Assembly: GCF_024970185.1 (NCBI RefSeq)
Contig: NZ_CP103965.1
Coordinates: forward strand, 1,794,001-1,858,000
Length of the DNA: 64,000 nt
DNA from: Pseudomonas sp. N3-W
Lineage (GTDB): Bacteria; Pseudomonadota; Gammaproteobacteria; Pseudomonadales; Pseudomonadaceae
Reading direction: 5' to 3'
Shown here: positions 56,025 to 64,000 of the stretch, in pieces
How the letters are laid out: each line of letters opens with the position of its first letter
Position numbering within the stretch: the stretch's first letter is position 1
Notes under the pieces: model-generated
Seen by the model: only the letters and a program-made list of their open reading frames with translations
The model's database searches: none
What the model was told of the DNA's origin: nothing
Program-made: the position numbers and the translations under genes

Positions 56025-57245
56025 ATGGCTATCGAAATCAAAGCCCCCTCGTTCCCGGAATCGGTTGCCGATGGCACCGTTGCCACCTGGCACAAGAAAC
56101 CAGGCGAGGCCGTCAAGCGTGACGACCTGATCGTCGACATCGAAACCGACAAGGTCGTGCTCGAAGTGTTGGCCGAAGCTGACGGCGTCCTGGGCGCCAT
56201 CATCGCCAACGAAGGCGACACCGTCCTGTCCAACCAGGTTCTGGGCTCGATCGAAGCGGGCGGCGCTGCTGCCGCTCCAGCGGCTGCCGCTGCTCCGGCC
56301 GCTGCACAGGCTGCCGCTCCAGCTGCCGAAGGCGAAGACGATCCTGTTGCTGCACCGGCTGCTCGCAAGCTGGCTGAAGAAAACGGCATCAACATCGCTT
56401 CCGTTGCCGGCACCGGCAAAGGCGGTCGTGTGACCAAGGAAGACGTCGTTGCTGCTGTTGCTGCCAAGAAAGCCGCTCCGGCTGCCGCGCCTGCCAAGGC
56501 TGCTGCTCCGTCCGCCGCTGCTCCTGTGTTCGCCGCTGGCGACCGCATCGAGAAGCGCGTACCGATGACCCGCGTTCGTGCCACCGTAGCCAAGCGTCTG
56601 GTTGAAGCTCAGTCGAACATGGCGATGCTGACCACGTTCAACGAAGTCGACATGACCGAAGTCATGGCCCTGCGTTCGAAGTACAAGGACCTGTTCGAGA
56701 AGTCCCACAACGGCGTACGCCTGGGCTTCATGTCGTTCTTCGTCAAGGCTGCCACCGAAGCGCTGAAACGCTTCCCGGCTGTCAACGCCTCGATCGACGG
56801 TGCCGACATCGTTTACCACGGCTACGCCGACGTGGGTGTTGCTGTTTCCAGCGACCGTGGCCTGGTTGTGCCGGTTCTGCGTAACGCCGAACTGATGAGC
56901 CTGGCTGAAATCGAAGGCGGCATCGCCACCTTCGGCAAGAAGGCTCGCGACGGCAAACTGTCGATGGACGAAATGACCGGTGGTACGTTCACCATCACCA
57001 ACGGTGGTACCTTCGGTTCGATGATGTCGACTCCGATCGTCAACCCGCCGCAAGCGGCCATCCTGGGCATGCACAACATTCTTCAGCGCCCTATGGCGAT
57101 CAACGGTCAGGTGGTTATCCGTCCGATGATGTACCTGGCCCTGTCCTACGATCACCGTCTGATCGATGGCAAAGAAGCTGTGACCTTCCTGGTTACCATC
57201 AAGAACCTGCTGGAAGACCCGGCTCGTTTGCTGCTGGATATCTGA
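56025..57245 (+). CDS. sucB: Dihydrolipoyl succinyltransferase E2 component
   Basis: Core acyltransferase of the 2-oxoglutarate dehydrogenase complex. The 406-residue protein has a lipoyl domain with the modified lysine K43 (ETDKVVLEV), a long Ala-rich linker, an E1/E3-binding domain ([32 protein letters not shown], about 110-145), a second Ala-rich linker and the catalytic domain with H377 and D381 in SYDHRLIDG. Spacing from sucA is 44 bases. Confidence 0.96.
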   Translation: MAIEIKAPSFPESVADGTVATWHKKPGEAVKRDDLIVDIETDKVVLEVLAEADGVLGAIIANEGDTVLSNQVLGSIEAGGAAAAPAAAAAPAAAQAAAPAAEGEDDPVAAPAARKLAEENGINIASVAGTGKGGRVTKEDVVAAVAAKKAAPAAAPAKAAAPSAAAPVFAAGDRIEKRVPMTRVRATVAKRLVEAQSNMAMLTTFNEVDMTEVMALRSKYKDLFEKSHNGVRLGFMSFFVKAATEALKRFPAVNASIDGADIVYHGYADVGVAVSSDRGLVVPVLRNAELMSLAEIEGGIATFGKKARDGKLSMDEMTGGTFTITNGGTFGSMMSTPIVNPPQAAILGMHNILQRPMAINGQVVIRPMMYLALSYDHRLIDGKEAVTFLVTIKNLLEDPARLLLDI

Positions 57246-57343
57246 TAGAAGCGGCTGCAGGCTTCAAGTACCGGGCTGCAGAAACAGGCAGCCTGGCTTG
57301 AGGCTTGCGGCTTCAAGCTTGCCGTTTAAAGAGGATTTTTTGA
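57246..57343. repeat. sucB-lpd spacer with short GCTTCAAG repeats
   Basis: The 98-base spacer is made of related short motifs: GCTGCAGGCTTCAAG, GGGCTGCAG, GGCTTGAGGCTTGCGGCTTC, AAGCTTGCCG. They can form weak hairpins and look like a second, low-complexity pseudomonad intergenic repeat. An AAAGAGGA ribosome-binding site for lpd is at its end. Confidence 0.6.
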
Positions 57344-58780
<1,437 letters not shown>

Positions 58781-58981
58781 GACAAGACAATAAGAAACCA
58801 CGGCGGTATGGCCCGTCGTGAGCCTTGCGTGCAAGACTCACCGCGGAATGTCCGCCGGACGCAGCCTTGCGTAGTCTCACCGGTTATCCGGAACACCTAC
58901 GCAAGCAGCAGTCACAGGTGGTGCGGCACTTGAACAAGTGCAGCACCGAATGCGCAGTACCTAACGAAGACGGTAATAAGC

Positions 58982-60148
58982 ATGAATCTTCACGAGTATC
59001 AGGGTAAGCAGCTGTTCGCTGAATACGGCCTGCCAGTATCCCAGGGTTTCGCCGTAGACACCCCGGAAGCAGCAGCAGAAGCGTGCGACAAGATCGGCGG
59101 GACCGAATGGGTTGTCAAAGCCCAGGTTCACGCAGGTGGTCGCGGTAAAGCGGGCGGCGTAAAGCTGGTTCGCAGCAGAGAAGACGCCAAAGCATTCGCT
59201 CAACAGTGGTTGGGCAAGCGTCTGGTGACTTACCAGACTGATGCCAATGGTCAGCCAGTGACCAAAATCCTGGTTGAATCGTGCACTGATATCGCTAAAG
59301 AGCTGTACCTGGGCGCTGTCGTTGACCGTTCGAGCCGTCGCATCGTGTTCATGGCTTCCACCGAAGGTGGCGTGGACATCGAGAAAATCGCTCACGACAC
59401 CCCTGAGAAAATCCTCAAGGCCACTATCGATCCACTGGTTGGCGCTCAGCCATTCCAGGGTCGCGAGCTGGCATTCCAGCTGGGTCTGGAAGGCAAGCAG
59501 GTTGCTCAGTTCGCCAAGATCTTCGTAGGTCTGGCCAAGCTGTTCAAGGATCACGACCTGGCTCTGCTGGAAGTGAACCCGCTGGTGATCAAGGCTGACG
59601 GCGATCTGCATTGCCTCGACGCCAAGATCAACATCGACGCCAACGCCATGTACCGTCAGCCTAAGCTGAAGACTTTCCACGATCCGTCGCAAGACGATCC
59701 GCGCGAAGCGCACGCTGCCAAGTTCGAACTGAACTACGTGGCACTGGAAGGCAACATCGGTTGCATGGTCAACGGTGCTGGCCTGGCCATGGGTACCATG
59801 GACATCGTCAACCTGCATGGCGGCAAACCAGCCAACTTCCTCGACGTGGGCGGCGGTGCTACCAAAGAACGCGTTACCGAAGCGTTCAAGATCATCCTGT
59901 CCGACACTAACGTCGCTGCAGTACTGGTCAACATCTTCGGCGGCATCGTTCGTTGCGACATGATTGCCGAAGGCATCATCGGTGCAGTGAAAGAAGTCGG
60001 CGTGAAAATCCCGGTTGTTGTTCGCCTTGAAGGCAACAACGCTGAGCTGGGCGCTAAAGTACTGGCAGAAAGCGGTTTGAACATCATCGCGGCTACCAGC
60101 CTGACCGACGCTGCTCAACAAGTTGTCAAAGCTGCGGAGGGCAAGTAA
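58982..60148 (+). CDS. sucC: Succinyl-CoA synthetase beta subunit
   Basis: ADP-forming subunit, 388 residues. The ATP-grasp domain starts [23 protein letters not shown] and contains [17 protein letters not shown]. The C-terminal CoA-ligase part has [20 protein letters not shown] and [19 protein letters not shown]. It shares one base with the sucD start (TAATG), so synthesis of the two subunits is coupled. The 201-base spacer before it contains imperfect palindromes but no clear terminator. Confidence 0.96.
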   Translation: MNLHEYQGKQLFAEYGLPVSQGFAVDTPEAAAEACDKIGGTEWVVKAQVHAGGRGKAGGVKLVRSREDAKAFAQQWLGKRLVTYQTDANGQPVTKILVESCTDIAKELYLGAVVDRSSRRIVFMASTEGGVDIEKIAHDTPEKILKATIDPLVGAQPFQGRELAFQLGLEGKQVAQFAKIFVGLAKLFKDHDLALLEVNPLVIKADGDLHCLDAKINIDANAMYRQPKLKTFHDPSQDDPREAHAAKFELNYVALEGNIGCMVNGAGLAMGTMDIVNLHGGKPANFLDVGGGATKERVTEAFKIILSDTNVAAVLVNIFGGIVRCDMIAEGIIGAVKEVGVKIPVVVRLEGNNAELGAKVLAESGLNIIAATSLTDAAQQVVKAAEGK

Positions 60149-61029
60149 TGAGCGTCCTGATCAATAAAGACACCAAAGTTATCTGCCAGGGTATTACCGG
60201 TTCGCAAGGTAGTTTCCACACCCAGCAAGCCATCGAATACGGCACCAAGATGGTTGGCGGCGTAACTCCGGGCAAAGGCGGCACCGAGCACCTGGGCCTG
60301 CCAGTGTTCAACACCGTGAAAGACGCTGTAGCTGCCACTGGCGCCACCGCCAGCGTGATCTACGTTCCAGCTCCTTTCTGCAAGGACTCCATCCTGGAAG
60401 CGGCATTCGGCGGCATCAAGCTGATCGTTTGCATCACTGAAGGCATTCCTACCCTGGACATGCTGGATGCCAAGGTCAAGTGCGACGAGCTGGGCGTAGT
60501 CCTGATCGGTCCTAACTGCCCAGGCGTGATCACTCCAGGCGAATGCAAGATCGGCATCATGCCAGGTCACATTCACTTGCCAGGCAAGGTCGGTATCGTT
60601 TCCCGTTCCGGCACCCTGACCTACGAAGCTGTGAAGCAGACCACTGACGCCGGTTTCGGTCAGTCGACTTGCGTCGGCATCGGCGGTGACCCGATCCCGG
60701 GTTCGAACTTCATCGACATCCTGAAGCTGTTCCAGGAAGACCCGAAGACCGAAGCGATCGTGATGATCGGCGAGATCGGCGGTTCGGCTGAAGAAGAAGC
60801 GGCTGCCTACATCAAGGCACACGTGACCAAGCCGGTTGTTTCCTACATCGCTGGTGTGACTGCCCCTGCAGGCAAGCGCATGGGCCATGCTGGCGCAATC
60901 ATCTCTGGCGGCAAGGGCACTGCAGACGAGAAGTTTGCTGCCCTGGAAGACGCAGGCGTTAAAACCGTGCGTTCGCTGGCAGACATCGGCAAGGCTTTGT
61001 CCGAGCTGACCGGTTGGGCGATCAAATAA
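60148..61029 (+). CDS. sucD: Succinyl-CoA synthetase alpha subunit
   Basis: CoA-binding subunit that forms the phosphohistidine intermediate, 293 residues. It begins [39 protein letters not shown]. The phosphorylated residue is H247 in [16 protein letters not shown]. This is the last gene of the TCA block, closed by an intrinsic terminator 31 bases past its stop. Confidence 0.96.
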   Translation: MSVLINKDTKVICQGITGSQGSFHTQQAIEYGTKMVGGVTPGKGGTEHLGLPVFNTVKDAVAATGATASVIYVPAPFCKDSILEAAFGGIKLIVCITEGIPTLDMLDAKVKCDELGVVLIGPNCPGVITPGECKIGIMPGHIHLPGKVGIVSRSGTLTYEAVKQTTDAGFGQSTCVGIGGDPIPGSNFIDILKLFQEDPKTEAIVMIGEIGGSAEEEAAAYIKAHVTKPVVSYIAGVTAPAGKRMGHAGAIISGGKGTADEKFAALEDAGVKTVRSLADIGKALSELTGWAIK

Positions 61030-61059
61030 GCCACGCGCTTAGCTGACGCTTTACCAGAC

Positions 61060-61090
61060 AAAGGCCACCTTCGGGTGGCCTTTGTCGTTT
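61060..61090 (+). terminator. Terminator of the suc operon
   Basis: AAAGGCCACC-TTCG-GGTGGCCTTT hairpin with a stable UUCG loop, followed by GTCGTTT. It comes 30 bases after sucD. Confidence 0.93.
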
Positions 61091-61114
61091 GCGGGATGAT
61101 CGTTCCCAGGCTCT

Positions 61115-61175
61115 TGTGGCGAGGGGGCGTGTCGGAGCGCCGCGCCGCCGAACGGGGGCGAGCCGCCTCGCCACA
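61115..61175. repeat. REP pair of the TGTGGCGAGGGGGC subtype
   Basis: TGTGGCGAGGGGGCGTGTC at the left and GGGGGCGAGCCGCCTCGCCACA at the right, related to the pair at 15.5 kb. It lies in the 387-base gene-free spacer between sucD and brnQ, which also holds a terminator and a perfect palindrome. Confidence 0.8.
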
Positions 61176-61207
61176 GGGTTCTGTGTCGGTAAATTAGATA
61201 TGTAAAC

Positions 61208-61225
61208 GCGACATTCGAATGTCGC
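61208..61225. promoter_or_regulatory. Perfect 18-bp palindrome upstream of brnQ
   Basis: GCGACATTCGAATGTCGC, without any mismatch, about 190 bases upstream of brnQ. The rest of the spacer to brnQ shows a second small repeat (AGGGAAATCCCT near 61369). It is a candidate operator; the regulator is unknown. Confidence 0.45.
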
Positions 61226-61416
61226 AGATCGGATACTTCGCCCCCTAACAGTGCGTTTGTCAGACAAATTCGTTACGCTAGCCGCCATTTTGCGTTTGCG
61301 GCCCACAAGGCAGCTACGCGCTAAACGGGTCAGTCCTATACGGATCGACAGCATTTCCCTCACCCATCAGGGAAATCCCTCTCTAAATTCCGATTCAGTA
61401 GTGTGGTATTTCCTTA

Positions 61417-62730
61417 ATGAAAGTGTTGAAAGGCCAGGACATCCTGGCACTTGGTTTTATGACCTTTGCCCTGTTCGTCGGGGCCGGCAACATCATCTTC
61501 CCGCCTATCGTCGGTTTGCAGTCCGGGCCTCATGTCTGGATGGCGGCGCTGGGTTTCCTGATCACCGCGGTCGGTTTGCCGGTGATCACCGTGGTCGCCC
61601 TGGCCAAGGTCGGTGGCGCGATGGATGCCTTGAGCAGCCCGATCGGCAAAGTCGCCGGTGGTCTGCTGGCGGCAGCGTGCTACCTGGCGGTCGGCCCGCT
61701 GTTCGCGACGCCGCGTACCGCCACCGTATCGTTTGAAGTCGGCCTGGCGCCATTGACTGGCGAGAGCCCGCTGGCGCTGTTCCTCTACAGCTCGGTGTAC
61801 TTCCTGCTGGTGTTCTTCATCTCGCTGTATCCGGGCCGTCTGCTCGACACGGTAGGGCGTTTCCTCGCGCCGCTGAAGATCATCGCCCTGGCGGTACTTG
61901 GCATCGCCGCGTTCGCCTTGCCAGCCGGTGATATTGGCGTGGCCACGCCTGAATACGTGGCGGCACCGTTCTCCCAGGGCTTCATCAATGGTTACCTGAC
62001 CATGGATACCCTGGGCGCACTGGTGTTCGGCATTGTCATCGTCAACGCCATTCGCTCCCGTGGCGTCGAGTCGCCAGCGTTGATTACCCGTTACGCGATC
62101 ATTGCCGGGCTGATTGCCGGTGTCGGTCTGGCGCTGGTGTATGTCAGCCTGTTCCGCCTGGGGTCGGGCAGCCATGAAGTGGCAGCTGGTGCCGCCAACG
62201 GTGCCGCTGTGTTGCACGCCTACGTGCAACACACCTTCGGTTCGTTGGGCAGCGGTTTCCTGGCGGTGCTGATCTCGCTGGCATGCCTGGTGACGGCGGT
62301 AGGCCTGACCTGCGCTTGCGCCGAATACTTCAGCCGTGTGCTGCCATTGTCCTACAAGACCCTGGTGATCATCCTGGCCGCGTTCTCGCTGCTGGTGTCC
62401 AACCTGGGCCTGACCAAGCTGATTGCGTTCTCGATCCCGGTACTGACCGCGATCTACCCGCCGTGCATCGCGCTGGTGGCCCTGAGCTTCTGCAAGGACT
62501 TCTGGCGTGAGCAGGGCCGCATTGTCGGTCCGGTGATGCTGGTGTCGTTCATTTTCGGCATGATCGATGCGCTCAAGGGCGCTGGTCTTGCGGACTGGAT
62601 GCCAAGCCAACTGTCTCATCTGCCGCTGAGCGAGCAAGGTCTGGCGTGGCTGGTGCCGTCGGTGATGACCCTGGTGGTGGCCGCCATCTGCGACCGCCTG
62701 CTGGGCAAGCGCAGCGAAGCCCTGGCTTGA
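61417..62730 (+). CDS. brnQ: Branched-chain amino acid:cation symporter BrnQ
   Basis: LIVCS-family carrier for leucine, isoleucine and valine, 437 residues and about 12 helices. The N-terminus [37 protein letters not shown] is the family hallmark; [42 protein letters not shown] and the [12 protein letters not shown] loop also fit. It is monocistronic, with a strong terminator 41 bases after the stop. Confidence 0.94.
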   Translation: MKVLKGQDILALGFMTFALFVGAGNIIFPPIVGLQSGPHVWMAALGFLITAVGLPVITVVALAKVGGAMDALSSPIGKVAGGLLAAACYLAVGPLFATPRTATVSFEVGLAPLTGESPLALFLYSSVYFLLVFFISLYPGRLLDTVGRFLAPLKIIALAVLGIAAFALPAGDIGVATPEYVAAPFSQGFINGYLTMDTLGALVFGIVIVNAIRSRGVESPALITRYAIIAGLIAGVGLALVYVSLFRLGSGSHEVAAGAANGAAVLHAYVQHTFGSLGSGFLAVLISLACLVTAVGLTCACAEYFSRVLPLSYKTLVIILAAFSLLVSNLGLTKLIAFSIPVLTAIYPPCIALVALSFCKDFWREQGRIVGPVMLVSFIFGMIDALKGAGLADWMPSQLSHLPLSEQGLAWLVPSVMTLVVAAICDRLLGKRSEALA

Positions 62731-62770
62731 CCTGAACGCCCGCCACAAGCGGGCTGCCGGCCAAAACAGA

Positions 62771-62805
62771 AATGCCCCGTATCAATCGATACGGGGCATT
62801 TTTTA
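62771..62805 (+). terminator. Terminator of brnQ
   Basis: AATGCCCCGTATC-AATC-GATACGGGGCATT hairpin followed by TTTTT. It lies directly in front of the truncated DUF599 reading frame. Confidence 0.93.
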
Positions 62806-62821
62806 TGGGCGTCAGGCAGTC

Positions 62822-63292
62822 GTGCTCGGCGCCTCCGAAAGGGCCGTGTCGTTGCTGGCGGATATCCCGATGGTGCAACAGGCGTCCCAGGGCATGTCGG
62901 AAATCAAGCTGCTGTGCCTGGCCCTGGTCTTTGTCTATGCGTTCTTTACCTTCAGCTGGTGCATGCGTCAGTACAATTTCGCGGCGGTGCTGGTGGGGTC
63001 GGCGCCAATGATCGGCGAACGTCACGTCTGCGAGCAGGAGCGCAAGGCGTTCGCCTCCCGGGCAGCACGGGTCATTTCCATGGCCGCCAACCAGTTCAAC
63101 TTCGGCCTGCGTTCTTATTATTTCGGCATGACCATGCTGGCGTGGTTCGTCAGCCCCTGGTTATTCATGTTGATGAGCGCCGGCGTGGTGTTGGTGCTCT
63201 ATCGTCGGGAGTTTCATTCCGACGTACTCGACGTGATGGTCTATACCCCTACAGAGGCGCCAACGCCTGACATCAACAAGGAGGTCGTTTGA
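62822..63292 (+). pseudogene. 5'-truncated DUF599 membrane protein gene
   Basis: The 156-residue frame begins VLGASERAVSLLADIPMVQQASQGMSEIKLLCLALVFVYAFFTFSW and matches the C-terminal two thirds of DUF599 proteins (TMs, ANQFNFGLRSYYFGMTMLAWF, YRREFHSDVLD). Family members of about 230-240 residues have a further N-terminal part with two helices that is missing. The frame is preceded at once by the brnQ terminator. Its possible start, GTG at 62822, has no ribosome-binding site. No N-terminal fragment lies upstream of brnQ. A 5' deletion is the simplest explanation. Confidence 0.7.
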
Positions 63293-63693
63293 TGAGTATT
63301 CCGTTCTGGTGTGTGTTCATTAGTGCATTGCTGATCTATGTGGCGCGCATGCCTGTGGCCAAGGCCATGAAAGAGCAGGGCGGTTACAACAACCATTTGC
63401 CACGCCAACAGCAGGCACAACTGACCGGCCTTGGCGCGCGAGCACTGGCGGCCCATCAAAACAGCATCGAGGCGTTTATCCTGTTTGCGGTGGGCGTATT
63501 GATGGCGCATACCACCCAGACGGCGGGCTGGCTGATTGACTCACTGGCGATCATCTTTGTGATTGCGCGAGTGCTTTACCTGGCCTTTTATCTGACGGAT
63601 CGTCCGTCGCTGCGCAGCCTGGTCTGGATGGTCGGCCTGGTCTGTTCGTTAGTGCTGATGATTAGTCCGACTTTTAGAACCATCCTGCTCTAA
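63292..63693 (+). CDS. MAPEG family membrane protein
   Basis: A 133-residue protein of the MAPEG family (YecN-like branch), with four helices. It contains the loop KEQGGYNNHLPRQQQAQLTGLGARALAAHQNSIEAFILFAVGVLMAH, typical of bacterial MAPEG proteins. The ATG at 63292 overlaps the DUF599 stop and follows a perfect AAGGAGG. No function is established for this branch; an association with glutathione or eicosanoid chemistry is known only for distant relatives. Confidence 0.88.
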   Translation: MSIPFWCVFISALLIYVARMPVAKAMKEQGGYNNHLPRQQQAQLTGLGARALAAHQNSIEAFILFAVGVLMAHTTQTAGWLIDSLAIIFVIARVLYLAFYLTDRPSLRSLVWMVGLVCSLVLMISPTFRTILL

Positions 63694-63710
63694 CAGAGCA
63701 AATAACAGGC

Positions 63711-63743
63711 AAAAGAAAACCCGCACTTGGCGGGTTTTCTTTT
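63711..63743. terminator. Bidirectional terminator
   Basis: AAAAGAAAACCCGC-ACTTG-GCGGGTTTTCTTTT, a strong hairpin between the convergent MAPEG and lipoprotein genes, with A/T runs on both sides. Confidence 0.93.
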
Positions 63744-63761
63744 ATCACGCTAAAAACTGTT

Positions 63762-64000
63762 TCAGTTTTTGGCGGGGGCGTCAGCCGGAGCAGCTTCTTT
63801 TGCTGCTGCGTCGTTCGATTCAGCCTGATCTTTGGCAGCTTCGGCGTTTTCTTTCGCCGCGTCGTTCACTTTATCCTGAGCTTCGTTCATTTTTTGCTGG
63901 GCTTGCTCAGCATGTTGGTTAGCATCTTGAGCTTTGTCCTCGGATTTTTTATCGCAGGCAGCGAGACCGAGGGAAGCGGTCAACATCAAGGCAATAGCTA
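63762..64000 (-). CDS. Small Ala/Glu/Lys-rich lipoprotein (5' end beyond window)
   Basis: The frame is open to the window edge, so the start codon is not seen. The visible part has a lipobox LAAC, followed by DKKSEDKAQDANQHAEQAQQ and a low-complexity run rich in Ala, Glu, Gln and Asp, suggesting an extended helix or coiled coil. Small lipoproteins of this type are common in pseudomonads; the function is unknown. An internal ATG at 63989 is too close to the lipobox to be the start. Confidence 0.75.
   Translation of the reverse strand, partial: AIALMLTASLGLAACDKKSEDKAQDANQHAEQAQQKMNEAQDKVNDAAKENAEAAKDQAESNDAAAKEAAPADAPAKN

Overview
The window reads as a chromosomal segment of a Pseudomonas of the P. 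fluorescens group. This rests on the gene orders ccmABCDEFGHI and gltA / sdhCDAB-sucAB-lpd-sucCD, on the high-GC codon usage, and above all on many copies of GTGGGAGC-type REP sequences between genes, with a matching RAYT transposase. The species is an inference; no rRNA or tRNA gene is visible.

Layout. 96-7483 holds the complete cytochrome c maturation operon ccmA-I, each gene overlapping or nearly touching the next, with a small lipoprotein gene behind it. 7642-10169 is accessory: an orphan phnN, then two different toxin-antitoxin modules side by side (PIN toxin with an HTH antitoxin on the minus strand, HicAB on the plus strand). 10244-15456 is a mixed stretch: MFS exporter, periplasmic DUF5666-like protein, orphan sulfate-binding protein, voltage-gated K+ channel with a zinc-ribbon tail, urea transporter. 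15645-22953 is the glyoxylate/glycerate route (gcl, hyi, glxR, ttuD, pyk, with a divergent glcG-like gene). Its operon is interrupted by three REP pairs and headed by two TTGTATACAA palindromes. 22976-23970 is a REP-RAYT island. 24854-33768 encodes a MuxABC-OpmB/MdtABC-type tripartite RND pump with a divergent TetR regulator. 33826-37307 looks like a remnant polyol locus: an AraC activator, an MtlE-type binding protein and a SmoS-type sorbitol dehydrogenase, without the ABC permeases and ATPase. 37386-46126 carries DUF808, mlaA with an alpha/beta hydrolase, a GH17 glucan enzyme, an orphan betaine-type binding protein, and yjcH-actP. 46127-48007 has no credible gene. It holds a 14-unit head-to-tail REP array inside a 1.57 kb island with 61-bp inverted ends and a telomere-like G-rich tract. 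48008-61029 is the TCA block gltA / sdhCDAB / sucAB-lpd-sucCD. 61417-64000 has brnQ, a 5'-truncated DUF599 gene, a MAPEG protein and the start of a small lipoprotein gene.

How the genes work together. The ccm system makes the c-type cytochromes that take electrons released through the TCA block and succinate dehydrogenase. The gcl block condenses glyoxylate (for example from purine or allantoin breakdown) and passes it through tartronate semialdehyde and glycerate towards pyruvate; the nearby urea transporter fits the same nitrogen-salvage theme. ActP brings in acetate for the TCA cycle. The strongest candidates for something unusual are the REP-related structures: the RAYT gene framed by inverted REPs, the regular 71-73 bp REP array with inverted ends, and a REPIN inside the 5' end of the outer-membrane channel gene.
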